DNA from: Rhizobium sp. BK196
GTDB taxonomy: Bacteria; Pseudomonadota; Alphaproteobacteria; Rhizobiales; Rhizobiaceae
Direction of reading: 5' to 3'
NCBI RefSeq assembly: GCF_014193255.1
Contig: NZ_JACHZB010000002.1
Coordinates: forward strand, 186,001 to 250,000
Length of the DNA: 64,000 nt
Position numbers and translations under genes: made by a program. Under the pieces are notes generated by a model. It was given only the letters and a program-made list of their open reading frames with translations, was not told the DNA's origin and searched no databases. Numbering within the stretch: position 1 is the stretch's first letter; every line of letters starts with the position of its first letter. Positions 34,256-43,906 of the stretch are shown piece after piece.

Positions 34256-36217
34256 ATGCGCTGCTTTACCGTGCTTGGACCCTCGCAGACCGGAAAATCA
34301 ACAGTCGTCGAAAAGCTCGGCTCCCTGGAGGGGGCGCCGAGAAAATCCATGTCCCCTTATGGATTGACTCTCACAGAATTCACCTTTGGAAACGAGGCGT
34401 GGTGTGCGCTGGATGCGCCAGGACCCAACGAAGCATTGGCGCATGCACAGCACGCGCTTCTTGCCAGCGACGCCTGTATCCTGTGCGTTTCATCGGCACC
34501 CGACGAGGCTGTGCTCGCCGCGCCCTATCTGCGGATAGTCGAAGCCTCCGGGACGCCGTGCATCCTCTTCGTCAATCGAATGGACGAACCGGGAGGGCGG
34601 CTGAGGGACGTGATCGCCGCACTTCAAGACTACGCGAACCATACGCTTTTGCTTCGCCAGATCCCGATCCGCGAGGGAGACAGGATCATAGGCAGTTGCG
34701 ATCTGATTTCGGAACGGGCGTGGCGCTACCGGGAGGGCCAGACTTCGGCGCTGATCGCAATCCCCGAAAGCACCGCCGAGCGCGAGCACGAAGCGCGCAA
34801 CGAACTCCTGGAACACCTGTCCGAATTCGATGATTGGCTTCTCGAGGAACTGATCGAAGATCGCGAGCCCCCCAGCGACGCGCTCTATGCCATTTCATCG
34901 CGGGTTCTCAGAGAAAACAGGATTATTCCGGTTCTGATCGGTGCCGCAAGTCACGGCAACGGCATGATGAGGCTGATGAAGGCGCTGCGCCACGAGGCGC
35001 CCGCGGTAGGCTTTCTTCGACAGCGCCTGGCTCGTGCGGGCAGCGTCGATGAAAACAAGCTGACCGCCGTGAGCTTCCATGCCTATCATCGTCAGAATAT
35101 CGGCAAGACGGTGTTGGTGCGTGCGTTTGGTGAGGGACTGCGGCAAGGCGCATTACTGGGCGGCTCCAGCCTCGGCGCCGTGCAGGATCCCGCAAACGGA
35201 CGGTCGAACTCGGCGATCGTGCCTGCACCGGGGGATGTCTTCGCAACGGTCAAGTCCGACCACTTACCCGTCCCGGCGCCATTGACATCAAACGCGACGG
35301 TCGCCCCGCCCGAATGGACCGAGCCACCTACGCCGATGCTTGAAAGGATCCTGGTCCCGGGCAGCGAACGCGATGAAAACAAGCTCTCCGAAACGCTGGC
35401 AAAACTTGCCGAGACGGATCGCGGTCTTGTCGTCTCGCAGGAGGAAGGCACTGGCGCCCAGCTCGTCCGCGCCCAGGGTCCGGTACATCTGCGCGATCTC
35501 TGCCGAACCCTGTCCGACGTCTTCCACATCGACGTAACCGATCGAACGCCCAGCCCGATCTACCGCGAGACAATCGCGAAGCCTTCCGAGGTTCACTATC
35601 GGCATCGCAAACAGACCGGCGGTGCCGGACAATTCGCGGATGTGAAGCTGAGCATTCGCCCCAACGAGCGCGGCCGGGGCTTTACCTTCAACGAAACCGT
35701 CAAGGGTGGCGTCGTCCCGCGCAACTACATCCCTGCCGTCGAAGCAGGCGCGCGCGAAGCGATGGAGAAAGGGCCGCTCGGCTTCCAGGTCATCGATGTC
35801 GGCGTAACTCTGTTCGATGGTCAGCACCATGCCGTCGACAGTTCGGAACACGCCTTCAGGACTGCGTCGAAAATGGGAGTGCGACAGGCGCTTTCCGAAG
35901 GGTCGGCCGTTTTGATGCAGCCGGTCTTCCGCAGCGAAATTCACATTCCGTCGATATATTCCGGCAGCCTCGTCCAAATCGTCTCGGCGCTCAAGGGTCA
36001 GGTTCTCGGCTTCGACCGGGACGAGACCGCTAAGGGATGGGACATCTTCCGGGCACTTATTCCGGGCGGCGCACTTGACGATCTGGCGCGCGCGCTACGC
36101 TCGGCGACGCAAGGCATTGGCTACTTCTCCAAGACCTTCGATCACTTCGAAGAGCTGTACGGCAAGGAAGCGGACGCCGTCGTGAGGGCACACGGGGAAC
36201 CAGGCGTCGCACACTGA
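34256..36217 (+). CDS. Divergent elongation factor G paralogue
   Basis: A 653-residue protein aligned with EF-G over its whole length but shorter than the usual about 700. The G domain has the P-loop GPSQTGKST, a shortened switch I, G3 written DAPGPNE where EF-G has DTPGH, G4 NRMD (NKMD in EF-G) and a loose G5. So the catalytic His after the G3 motif is absent. Domain II and the C-terminal domains are recognisable: HRKQTGGAGQFADVKLSIRP, the domain IV core VKGGVVPRNYIPAVEAGARE, and domain V IPSIYSGSLVQIVSALKGQV. The ATG at 34256 sits seven bases after GGAGG. It is single and not in an str operon, so it is a specialised paralogue, perhaps a non-hydrolysing one. Confidence 0.85.
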   Translation: MRCFTVLGPSQTGKSTVVEKLGSLEGAPRKSMSPYGLTLTEFTFGNEAWCALDAPGPNEALAHAQHALLASDACILCVSSAPDEAVLAAPYLRIVEASGTPCILFVNRMDEPGGRLRDVIAALQDYANHTLLLRQIPIREGDRIIGSCDLISERAWRYREGQTSALIAIPESTAEREHEARNELLEHLSEFDDWLLEELIEDREPPSDALYAISSRVLRENRIIPVLIGAASHGNGMMRLMKALRHEAPAVGFLRQRLARAGSVDENKLTAVSFHAYHRQNIGKTVLVRAFGEGLRQGALLGGSSLGAVQDPANGRSNSAIVPAPGDVFATVKSDHLPVPAPLTSNATVAPPEWTEPPTPMLERILVPGSERDENKLSETLAKLAETDRGLVVSQEEGTGAQLVRAQGPVHLRDLCRTLSDVFHIDVTDRTPSPIYRETIAKPSEVHYRHRKQTGGAGQFADVKLSIRPNERGRGFTFNETVKGGVVPRNYIPAVEAGAREAMEKGPLGFQVIDVGVTLFDGQHHAVDSSEHAFRTASKMGVRQALSEGSAVLMQPVFRSEIHIPSIYSGSLVQIVSALKGQVLGFDRDETAKGWDIFRALIPGGALDDLARALRSATQGIGYFSKTFDHFEELYGKEADAVVRAHGEPGVAH

Positions 36218-36239
36218 AACGTTCGCGCCACGTCATGCT

Positions 36240-36410
36240 GGTTCGCAGAATGGGGCTCATGTCGTTTGGCAGTTGACCGAGTTCTTCCTAACTTTGTGGG
36301 CGGTGGTAACATTCGTGGCCTCAGCAGTCCCGCATCCCGACCATATATTGCGCGCTTGAGGGTCTTGAGGCGGGTGATCTGGCCTTCGGCCTATCGAGCC
36401 TCTATTTGTC
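36240..36410 (-). mobile_element. Relic of an ISL3-family transposase C-terminus
   Basis: On the minus strand bases 36387 down to about 36300 encode EGQITRLKTLKRAIYGRDAG followed by LLRPRMLP, the closing motif of ISL3-type transposases (usual form EGQI-RLK-IKR-MYGR-LLR-R). An in-frame TAG lies just upstream and nothing more of the gene is present, so this is a decayed fragment. No inverted repeats were found. Confidence 0.7.
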
Positions 36411-36456
36411 TGCCACCCCCAAGCCAGTTGCTATCCTCCTGCGGGCGCACCTCGCG

Positions 36457-37395
36457 TCATCCGCCCGCCAGCAACACCCTGGCGCTCTCCTCATCCGTCA
36501 CCAGCGCGGTCGCTAGGCCGGCCCGCATCGTCGCGCTGAGGATGGCGTGTTTATGGGGGCCGCCGGAGGCGACGATGCGGCAGGGGATTTTGCGGTAGTC
36601 GGTAAGATCGGGGGCGAGTACCTGGGCGTTCAGCGGATGGGCGACGGGGCGGCCCTCGGCGTCGATATAGCGGCCGAGCAGGTCGCCGACGGCGCCGACG
36701 GCGATGAGATCGCTGACATTGGTTCCGGCCGGCAGGCCGTAGCGCACCTGCAGGGATTGCCGTGTCACGTCGCCCACGCTCAGAAAGGAAATATCCACCT
36801 CGCAGGTCTGCCGGAAGATCCGCTCGAAAACCGATTGCGAGATGATCGCCTCGCGCGAATGCGGGCTCTCGGCATAGATCGGTGCCGCGAAGTAATGGCA
36901 TTGCGCCTTCAGGACCTGCGCGAAGGCGCGCACGATCTCGAACGTGTTGATCTCCGAACCGCGCGTCAGCCCGCCCATCATCGAGCGCACCTCGATGTCA
37001 GGCTCGCTCGCCGGCGTCATGTGGGTGACGGTTTCCTTCAGCGTCGCGCCCCAGCCGACGCCGATCGAGCGGGGCCGGCGGGCCTGGATCAGCCGATCCA
37101 GATAGCCGGCCGCACCACGGCCGAGCGCCTGGTGCAGCAGGTGCGGATCGGCAGGGGTCGGAACGACGATCGCCGCTTCCAGGCGGAAACGCTCCTGCAG
37201 GCGCGATTCGAGTTCCATGCCGCCGGCAAGCGGCGAGGCGAAGCTCACCCTGACGATGCCTTCCTCCAGGGCGGCGGCCAGAAATTCGTTCACCCTGCGA
37301 CGGGTCAGGTGCATGCGCTCGGCGATCTGCGCCTGGGTCAATCCCTCCACGTGGTAGAGCCAGGCCGCCCGGATTTTCAGTTCATGCGATTCCAT
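36457..37395 (-). CDS. SorC-family sugar-sensing transcriptional regulator
   Basis: A 312-residue regulator. The N-terminal helix-turn-helix is AAWLYHVEGLTQAQIAERMH then LTRRRVNEFL. A sugar-phosphate isomerase-like effector domain follows (SIGVGWGATLKETVTHM; YFAAPIYAESP; ISFLSVGDVT; YGLPAGTNVSDLIAVGAVGD). SorC proteins respond to sugar phosphates. It is divergent from the HAD-phosphatase gene, with GTAAC-type repeats between, and probably controls the phosphatase and transporter genes. The ATG at 37395 has GGGGAT upstream. Confidence 0.9.
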   Translation of the reverse strand: MESHELKIRAAWLYHVEGLTQAQIAERMHLTRRRVNEFLAAALEEGIVRVSFASPLAGGMELESRLQERFRLEAAIVVPTPADPHLLHQALGRGAAGYLDRLIQARRPRSIGVGWGATLKETVTHMTPASEPDIEVRSMMGGLTRGSEINTFEIVRAFAQVLKAQCHYFAAPIYAESPHSREAIISQSVFERIFRQTCEVDISFLSVGDVTRQSLQVRYGLPAGTNVSDLIAVGAVGDLLGRYIDAEGRPVAHPLNAQVLAPDLTDYRKIPCRIVASGGPHKHAILSATMRAGLATALVTDEESARVLLAGG

Positions 37396-37418
37396 AAATC
37401 CCCATCAAAATATGTTGT

Positions 37419-37453
37419 CGTTACAAATTTCACATTGGTGTAACATATGTAAC
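37419..37453. promoter_or_regulatory. Probable SorC operator repeats in the divergent promoter
   Basis: Between the divergent starts lie CGTTAC at 37419-37424 and two direct GTAAC copies at 37440-37444 and 37449-37453, the last two around an ACATATGT palindrome. The inverted and direct GTTAC/GTAAC half-sites make this the likely regulator-binding site; this is inference from position and symmetry. Confidence 0.5.
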
Positions 37454-37467
37454 GTAATGCGCTTGGC

Positions 37468-38166
37468 ATGACGATAGAACTTCTGATCTTCGATTGCGAT
37501 GGCGTATTGATCGACAGCGAGCCGGCCGCCAGCGGCACGCTGGCGCAGGCCCTGCAGCGCGCCGGTATTCCCTTGAGCCATGCCGAGGTTCACCGCCGCT
37601 TCACCGGTCTTTCGGGGGAGGCGGGCCGTCGCCTCTGCAGGGAGGAACTCGGCCTTGCCGATCCGGAGCCGATCTTTGCCGATGCCAAAAGTGCGCTCTA
37701 CGAGGAGTTTTCCCGTTCGCTGCAGCCGATGGCCGGCATGGAAAAGCTGGTACGGGATCTCAAGCAGCGCAAATGCGTCGCCTCCAACAGCGACATGGAG
37801 AGGCTGCGTCGCAGCCTCGGCCTTTTCGACCTCTGGGCGGAATTTTCCCCGCATATCTACAGCGCCGACATGGTGGCGAGGCCGAAGCCCGCGCCGGATC
37901 TCTTCCTGCTCTGCGCCGAAAATCTAGGCGTGGCGCCGCACCGTTGCCTGGTGATCGATGACAGCGCGCTCGGGATCGCGGGTGCGGTTGCGGCCGGCAT
38001 GGCGGCGATCGGCTTCGTCGATCCGGCCGATCCGCGCGCCGGGCGGCACGAGGCGCTGAAGGCGGCCGGCGCCCTGCAGACGGTCGAAGGAGCAGGGGAA
38101 CTGGCGATCGCGCTCGAAGCGCTACTGACGCCTGCAAGGAATCCGGCGGTGGCAATCGCTGACTGA
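37468..38166 (+). CDS. HAD-superfamily sugar-phosphatase-like hydrolase
   Basis: A 232-residue subfamily IA HAD hydrolase: nucleophile motif FDCDGVLIDSEP at residue 8, motif II VASNSDMERLRRSL, Lys in MVARPKPAPDLF, and motif IV CLVIDDSALGIAGAVAAGM. These enzymes typically dephosphorylate sugar phosphates. It is divergent from the SorC regulator and about 170 bases upstream of the peptide-class transporter, so it is likely to act on a phosphate released from the imported substrate. Confidence 0.85.
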   Translation: MTIELLIFDCDGVLIDSEPAASGTLAQALQRAGIPLSHAEVHRRFTGLSGEAGRRLCREELGLADPEPIFADAKSALYEEFSRSLQPMAGMEKLVRDLKQRKCVASNSDMERLRRSLGLFDLWAEFSPHIYSADMVARPKPAPDLFLLCAENLGVAPHRCLVIDDSALGIAGAVAAGMAAIGFVDPADPRAGRHEALKAAGALQTVEGAGELAIALEALLTPARNPAVAIAD

Positions 38167-38335
38167 TCTCGCGCGGGGCCAGAGCCTCACGCGCTGGAAT
38201 GGCTCTTCGCGGCATCCGCGACGGCCGGCTTTCACCGAAACTTCATGAAGCCGTCAATCGGGCGACATGGAGATGATCCTAAGAACCAGGGCCGCGTGCC
38301 GGGGGGGCCGTTGGCCAAGACACAAGGAGTTTCCG

Positions 38336-39970
38336 ATGATTTCGATCAATCGACGCGGCGCGCTCGGCCTTCTCGGCGCCACCGCCGGTACGCTCATTCT
38401 GCCGCGCATGGCCTTCAGCCAGGCCAAGCGTCCGTCCATCACCATCGCGGTGCAGAAGATCACCAACAACAACTCGCTTGATGTCTATCACGAGCAGTCC
38501 AACGTCGGCGAGCGCATCTTCTATCCCAACCTCTGGGAAGGTCTGATCCTGCGCGACTGGATGGGCAACCAGGGTCCGGTTCCGGGTCTTGCCACCGAGT
38601 GGAAGCGCATCGACGACAAGACGCTCGAACTGAAGCTGCGCCAGGGCGTCAAGTTCCACAATGGCGATGAAATGACCGCCGAAGACGTTGCCTTCTCCTT
38701 CTCCAAGGAGCGCGTATTCGGCAACACGGAGCCTGCCGGCGGCAAGACCATCTTCGAATCCGATCACAAGCCTGCCACCGCCAAGGAGCTGCCGGCAACC
38801 GTGCCCGGCGTCGGCCGTCGCCTGTGGCCGGCGCTCGCCGGTATCGAAATCGTCGACAAATACACCGTGCGCCTGCACAACACGACGCCTGACGTGACGC
38901 TCGAAGGCCGCCTCTATTCCGGCGGCAGCCAGATCACCAACCGCCGCGCCTGGGATGAGGCTGCGAGCTTCACCGAATGGTCGCGCAAGCCGATCACGAC
39001 CGGCCCCTACATGGTCGGCGAATACAAGCCGGACGTTTCGCTCACGCTCGTCGCCTTCGACGAATATTGGGGCGGCCGCCCGCCGCTCGAGCAGATCCGC
39101 TTCGTGGAAGTTCCGGAAGTCGCCTCGCGCGTCAACGGCCTCCTGTCCAGCGAATACGACTTCGCCTGCGACCTGCCGCCGGATCAGATCGCTGCCGTCC
39201 AGGCCGCTCCCGGCTATGAGGTCCAGAACTCGACGATCTGGAACCACCGCGTCTCGGTCTTCAACACGCAGAACCCGATCCTTGCCAACCCGCTGGTGCG
39301 CCGCGCCATGACGCACGCCATCGACCGCCAGGCGATCGTCGATGCGCTATGGGCCGGCAAGACGGTCATCCCGGCCGGCCTGCAGTTCGAATCCTTCCGC
39401 AACAGCGATATGTTCATCGAGGGCTGGGCGCCCCCGGCCTTCGACCAGAAGCTCGCCAAGGATCTTCTGAAGCAGGCCAATTACAAGGGCGATGCGATCC
39501 CCTACCGCCTGCTCAACAACTACTACACGAACCAGACGGCCAACGGCCAGATCATGGTCGAGATGTGGAAACAGGTCGGCCTCAACGTCGAGATCGAGAT
39601 GAAGGAGAACTGGGCGCAGATCCACGATCCCCAGGGCATCAAGGGCGTGCGCGACTGGTCTGCCGGCAACTCGATCAACGATCCGATCACGCCGATGGTC
39701 GTGCAATTCGGCCCGAACGGCGAGGTGCAGCAGAAGAAGGACTGGACGAACGCGGAGATGAACAAGCTCGCCGTCGTCATGGAAACCTCGACCGACCGGG
39801 CGCAGCGCAAGAAGGCGATCGCCCGCATGCTGGAAATCGCCGAGCGCGAAGACCCGGTCTATCAGGTCCTGCACCAGAACGCCGTCTTCACCGGCATGAA
39901 GTCGTCGCTGAAATGGAAGGCCGCTCCGGCCTTCGCCATGGACTTCCGCGCCACCAACTGGTCGATCTGA
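38336..39970 (+). CDS. ABC transporter binding protein, peptide/opine family 5
   Basis: A 544-residue periplasmic binding protein of the DppA/OppA class. The signal begins MISINRRGALGLLGATAG; the RR followed by hydrophobics suggests Tat export. Family 5 features: NLWEGLILRDWMGNQGPVPG, LRQGVKFHNGDEMTAEDVAF, and LVRRAMTHAIDRQAIVDAL. The ATG at 38336 has AAGGAG upstream; a longer frame from 38267 has no signal-peptide logic. This class binds peptides but also opines such as agrocinopine. The partner phosphodiesterase hints at a phosphodiester substrate. Confidence 0.9.
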   Translation: MISINRRGALGLLGATAGTLILPRMAFSQAKRPSITIAVQKITNNNSLDVYHEQSNVGERIFYPNLWEGLILRDWMGNQGPVPGLATEWKRIDDKTLELKLRQGVKFHNGDEMTAEDVAFSFSKERVFGNTEPAGGKTIFESDHKPATAKELPATVPGVGRRLWPALAGIEIVDKYTVRLHNTTPDVTLEGRLYSGGSQITNRRAWDEAASFTEWSRKPITTGPYMVGEYKPDVSLTLVAFDEYWGGRPPLEQIRFVEVPEVASRVNGLLSSEYDFACDLPPDQIAAVQAAPGYEVQNSTIWNHRVSVFNTQNPILANPLVRRAMTHAIDRQAIVDALWAGKTVIPAGLQFESFRNSDMFIEGWAPPAFDQKLAKDLLKQANYKGDAIPYRLLNNYYTNQTANGQIMVEMWKQVGLNVEIEMKENWAQIHDPQGIKGVRDWSAGNSINDPITPMVVQFGPNGEVQQKKDWTNAEMNKLAVVMETSTDRAQRKKAIARMLEIAEREDPVYQVLHQNAVFTGMKSSLKWKAAPAFAMDFRATNWSI

Positions 39971-39986
39971 TCGGCCCTCACTCCGG

Positions 39987-40023
39987 TCTCCGGCGGCTGA
40001 AGGGCTGCCGGAGATCCTCTTTT
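39987..40023 (+). promoter_or_regulatory. Intercistronic stem-loop with short T-run after the binding-protein gene
   Basis: TCTCCGGC (39987-39994) pairs perfectly with GCCGGAGA (40007-40014) over a 12-base loop, followed by TCCTCTTTT. It resembles a leaky terminator between the binding-protein gene and the ATPase gene. Confidence 0.75.
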
Positions 40024-40050
40024 GGTGCAAGCAAAGAACGGGGATGAAAG

Positions 40051-41067
40051 ATGGGCGCGACCGGCTCCAATCTCGTGGAACTGCGTAACCTCAAGGTCGC
40101 CTTCGACGGCGTGCAGGTTCTCCACGGCATCGATCTCGACGTCGCCAGGGGCGAGGCGCTCGGCCTCGTCGGCGAATCCGGCTGCGGCAAGTCGGTCACC
40201 TGGCTGGCGGCGCTCGGCCTGCTGCCGGGCAAGGCAAATGTCAGCGGCTCGGTGCGGCTGGAAGGCAACGAGCTCGTCGGCGGATCGCGCACATCGCTCG
40301 AAAGCGTGCGCGGAAGCCGCATTGCCATGATCTTCCAGGATCCGTCCAGCTCGCTCAATCCGGTGCTGCGCATCGGCCGGCAGATATCCGAGGCGCTGTC
40401 GGTCCATCGCGGCCTGCGCGGCGAGGCGGCAAAGGCCGAGGCGCTACGGCTGATCGACATGGTCGGCATTCCCGATGCGCGCCGCCGCTTCGATCTCTAC
40501 CCGCATGAGTTTTCCGGCGGCCAGTGCCAGCGCCTGATGATCGCCATGGCGCTTGCCGGCCAGCCCGATCTGCTGATTGCCGACGAACCGACCACCGCGC
40601 TCGATGCGACGATCCAGGCGCAGATCCTCGATCTCTTGATCCGCCTGCGCGCCGAAACCGGCATGGCGACCGTGTTCATCAGCCACGACCTCGGCGCCGT
40701 CAGCCAGGTCTGCGAGCGCGTCTGCGTCATGTATGCCGGGCGAATCGTGGAGGAGGGCGGTGTGGAACAGCTCTTCTCCGAGCCGCGCCACCCCTATACG
40801 CGCGGCCTGTTCGATGCCATTCCGCGGCTTGACGGCGGCCGCGAACGGCTGATCCCCATTCCCGGCACCGTTCCCAATCCGAAGGATCTGCCGGCGGGCT
40901 GTTCGTTTTCGCCGCGCTGTTCGCGCGCCGTAGAGGCCTGCCGCAGCGAGCGCCCGCCGCTCGTTTCCCTCGATGGCGGCCGCAAGCTCGCCTGCACGCG
41001 GCCGGTGCCTGTCGCTGCCGCCGCCGAGAGCCTGACGTCCCGTATTGCCGAAGGCCTGCTGCAATGA
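40051..41067 (+). CDS. ABC transporter ATPase, DppD/OppD type
   Basis: A 338-residue ATPase. Walker A is [12 protein letters not shown], the signature [15 protein letters not shown] (Cys where most have Arg), Walker [13 protein letters not shown], and the switch [12 protein letters not shown]. The C-terminal oligopeptide-transporter extension with its cysteine cluster is present ([18 protein letters not shown]), a site that holds an iron-sulfur cluster in related transporters. Its stop overlaps the next ATPase start by four bases. Confidence 0.92.
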   Translation: MGATGSNLVELRNLKVAFDGVQVLHGIDLDVARGEALGLVGESGCGKSVTWLAALGLLPGKANVSGSVRLEGNELVGGSRTSLESVRGSRIAMIFQDPSSSLNPVLRIGRQISEALSVHRGLRGEAAKAEALRLIDMVGIPDARRRFDLYPHEFSGGQCQRLMIAMALAGQPDLLIADEPTTALDATIQAQILDLLIRLRAETGMATVFISHDLGAVSQVCERVCVMYAGRIVEEGGVEQLFSEPRHPYTRGLFDAIPRLDGGRERLIPIPGTVPNPKDLPAGCSFSPRCSRAVEACRSERPPLVSLDGGRKLACTRPVPVAAAAESLTSRIAEGLLQ

Positions 41068-42047
41068 CGCCGCTCATCGAAGCCCGTGATCTCGTCCGCA
41101 TCTATCAGATCCGTCGCGGCCTCTTCGGCCGCCCGACACCGGTGCGCGCCGTCGACGGCGTTTCGCTCCAGGTCATGCCGGGCGAAACGCTTGGCATCGT
41201 CGGCGAATCCGGTTCCGGCAAATCGACGCTCGGGCGCATGCTGCTCGGCATCGACGACCCGCAGGAAGGCAGCATCCGTTTCCAGGGACAGCCGATGCCG
41301 GCCCGCCATACCGCACAATGGCGAGCATTGCGCGCCAGGATGCAGCTCGTCTTCCAGGATCCGCTTGCAGCGCTCGACCGCCGCGTGACGATCGGAAACC
41401 AGATCGGCGAACCGCTCGAAATCCATAGGCTCATCCCGAGAGAGCACCAGGGCGCGCGCGTGACGGAACTGATACGGGCCGTCGGCCTGCGCCCCGACCA
41501 GGCCGATCGTTATCCTCACGAGCTTTCGGGCGGCCAGCGCCAGCGTGTGGTGATCGCCCGCGCACTCGCGTCCCGGCCGAAGCTCATCGTCTGCGACGAG
41601 CCGGTTTCGGCGCTCGATGTCTCCATCCAGGCGCAGGTGATCAACATGATGCGCGACCTGCAGGAGAGCAACGGCATCGCCATGGTCTTCATCAGCCACG
41701 ACCTGAAGGTGGTGCGCAACATCGCCGACCGCGTCGCGGTCATGTATCTCGGCCGCGTCGTCGAGGAGGCGTCGTCGGACGCCATCTTCCGCGCGCCGCA
41801 GCATCCCTACACGAAAGCGCTGGTGTCCAGCGTGCCGGTTCCCGGCAAGCCGCTCCAAGGCCGCGTCATCCTGCAGGGCGAGCCCCCGAACCCGGCGAGC
41901 CGCCCCTCCGGCTGCGCCTTCCACCCGCGCTGTCCGTTGGCGCGGGACATCTGCCGTTTCACCGTGCCGGAGCTCCTCGATATCGGCGAGGGCCGTACCG
42001 CCGCCTGCCATGTCGTGGCGGGCGAAACCACGCCGGTCGCGGCATAG
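41064..42047 (+). CDS. ABC transporter ATPase, DppF/OppF type
   Basis: A 327-residue ATPase partner. Walker [18 protein letters not shown]-loop LVFQDPLAALDRRVTI, signature [16 protein letters not shown], Walker B LIVCDEPVSALDVSIQAQ. The C-terminal extension includes PSGCAFHPRCPLARDIC, again with the cysteine motif. It forms the heterodimeric motor with the preceding ATPase and overlaps it by ATGA. Confidence 0.92.
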   Translation: MTPLIEARDLVRIYQIRRGLFGRPTPVRAVDGVSLQVMPGETLGIVGESGSGKSTLGRMLLGIDDPQEGSIRFQGQPMPARHTAQWRALRARMQLVFQDPLAALDRRVTIGNQIGEPLEIHRLIPREHQGARVTELIRAVGLRPDQADRYPHELSGGQRQRVVIARALASRPKLIVCDEPVSALDVSIQAQVINMMRDLQESNGIAMVFISHDLKVVRNIADRVAVMYLGRVVEEASSDAIFRAPQHPYTKALVSSVPVPGKPLQGRVILQGEPPNPASRPSGCAFHPRCPLARDICRFTVPELLDIGEGRTAACHVVAGETTPVAA

Positions 42048-42056
42048 GAGGCTTCC

Positions 42057-42986
42057 ATGATCCGTTTCGTACTCGTGCGCCTGTTCCGTGCTGTCCTGAC
42101 CATCATGGCGGTGGTCACCTTCGCCTTCGTCGTGCTGCGCATGTCGGGCGATCCTGCGATGGTGATGCTCGGGCCCGATGTGCCGCAGGAGGCGGTCGAT
42201 GCCTTCCGCAAGGCATGGGGCCTCGACCAGCCGCTCTGGATTCAATATCTCGCCTATATCAAGTCGATCTTGTCAGGCGATTTCGGCGTCTCGATGCGCG
42301 ACAAGGCGTCCGCGCTCAATCTGGTGCTGGAACGCGTGCCGGCGACGCTGCAACTGACGCTGCCGGCCCTCATTCTCAAGCTCGTCTTCGGCATTCCCTC
42401 CGGCGTCTATGCGGCGCTGCACCGGCAGAGTTTCTCCGACCGCGGCGTCATCCTGCTCGCCGTTCTCGGCTTCACGATTCCCTCCTTCGTCATGGGGCTG
42501 CTGCTGGTGCTGGGCTTCTCGGTCATCCTCGGCTGGCTGCCCTCGGGCGGGCAGGATACCTGGGTGCACGGCATCCTGCCGACGCTGACGCTGAGCATCG
42601 GTGGCATCGGCATTCTCGCTCGCTTTTCACGCAGCGCCATGATCGAGGTGATCGGCCAGCCCTATATCCGCACCGCCTCGGCCAAGGGGCTGGCCTGGCA
42701 CGACGTGGTCTGGAACCACGCATTGCCCAACGCGGCAGTGCCGATCGTCACGATTGTCGGCTTCATGGTCGGCTCGCTGATCGCCGGCGCCGTCGTGGTG
42801 GAATCGATCTTTTCCTGGCCGGGCATCGGCCGCCTGCTGGTGGTCTCGGTCACCAATCGCGACCTTGCTGTCGTGCAATGCATCCTGCTGATCATCGCCG
42901 CCGCCATGGTCGTATCGAACCTCGTCGTCGACCTGCTCTACGGCTGGCTCGATCCGCGTCTTCGCTCGCATGCGGCCGGCCACTGA
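42057..42986 (+). CDS. ABC transporter permease, DppB type
   Basis: A 309-residue permease with six helices. It starts MIRFVLVRLFRAVLTIMAVV and has the typical VVTFAFVVLRMSGDPAMVML segment and the periplasmic domain. The EAA-like loop is YIRTASAKGLAWHDVVWNHA, followed by LPNAAVPIVTIVGFMVGSLI. It lies nine bases after the DppF-type gene with AGGAGG upstream. Confidence 0.92.
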   Translation: MIRFVLVRLFRAVLTIMAVVTFAFVVLRMSGDPAMVMLGPDVPQEAVDAFRKAWGLDQPLWIQYLAYIKSILSGDFGVSMRDKASALNLVLERVPATLQLTLPALILKLVFGIPSGVYAALHRQSFSDRGVILLAVLGFTIPSFVMGLLLVLGFSVILGWLPSGGQDTWVHGILPTLTLSIGGIGILARFSRSAMIEVIGQPYIRTASAKGLAWHDVVWNHALPNAAVPIVTIVGFMVGSLIAGAVVVESIFSWPGIGRLLVVSVTNRDLAVVQCILLIIAAAMVVSNLVVDLLYGWLDPRLRSHAAGH

Positions 42987-42997
42987 GGAGAAAACCG

Positions 42998-43876
42998 ATG
43001 GCACCTGTCGATCTCGTGGCAACACCGGCTTCCGCAAAGCCCAACCGCCTCGTCTCCTTCCTGCGCTGCAACCTGCCGCTGTCGGTGGCGTTCGGCCTGT
43101 TATGGCTTGCGGCCATGGTCCTGATTGCCGTTTTCGCCGACACGATCCGTCCGTTCAACATCACGGCCATGGATCTCGGCAGCCGGCTTTCGGCGCCGGG
43201 CGGGCTCAAGCATCTGCTCGGCACGGACGAACTCGGCCGCGACGTGCTTTCGCGCCTCATCCAGTCGATCCGCGTGTCGCTCGTCATCGCCTTCGGCGCG
43301 ACGATCCTCTCGGCCGTCTTCGGCACGCTGCTGGGGTTCCTCGCGGCGCAGTTCCGCGGTTTCGTGGAGCATCTGGTGCTGATGCTCGCCGATTTCCAGG
43401 CCGCACTTCCGTTCCTCATCATGTCGCTGGCGGTGCTGGCCTTCTTCGGCTCCTCCATGCTGCTGCTCGTCTGCCTCATGGGTTTCTACGGCTGGGAGCG
43501 CTATGCGCGCATCGCCCGCGGCCTTGCGATTGCCGCAGGCGCTCAGGGCTATGCGGCCGCGGTGGTGCAGCTCGGTGCGACGCCTTCGCGCGTCTACCTG
43601 CATCATATCCTGCCGAACGTCGCCTCGACGCTGATCGTGTCCATGACGCTGACGTTCCCCGAAATCATCCTGATGGAAAGCAGTCTCTCCTTCCTCGGCC
43701 TTGGCGTGCAGCCGCCGGAAACCAGCCTTGGCAACATGGTGGGCTTCGGGCGCGAATATCTGACGCGCGCCCCCTGGATCATGCTGGCGCCCGCCGCCGT
43801 CATCATGCTGACCACGCTTTCGATCTCGCTTGTCGGCGATTGGCTGCGCGACAAGCTCGACCCGACGATCCGCTAA
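42998..43876 (+). CDS. ABC transporter permease, DppC type
   Basis: A 292-residue permease. The ATG at 42998 follows GAGGAG and is chosen because MAPVDLVATPASAKPNRLVS gives the usual cytosolic lead before the first helix. Conserved sequences: LGTDELGRDVLSRLIQSIRV, RVYLHHILPNVASTLIVS and SSLSFLGLGVQPPETSLGNM. The frame is open far upstream but that part is a shadow of the DppB-type gene. It completes the transporter core. Confidence 0.92.
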   Translation: MAPVDLVATPASAKPNRLVSFLRCNLPLSVAFGLLWLAAMVLIAVFADTIRPFNITAMDLGSRLSAPGGLKHLLGTDELGRDVLSRLIQSIRVSLVIAFGATILSAVFGTLLGFLAAQFRGFVEHLVLMLADFQAALPFLIMSLAVLAFFGSSMLLLVCLMGFYGWERYARIARGLAIAAGAQGYAAAVVQLGATPSRVYLHHILPNVASTLIVSMTLTFPEIILMESSLSFLGLGVQPPETSLGNMVGFGREYLTRAPWIMLAPAAVIMLTTLSISLVGDWLRDKLDPTIR

Positions 43877-43906
43877 TACCGTGAAGCAATCGTTGAAGGA
43901 TATTCC

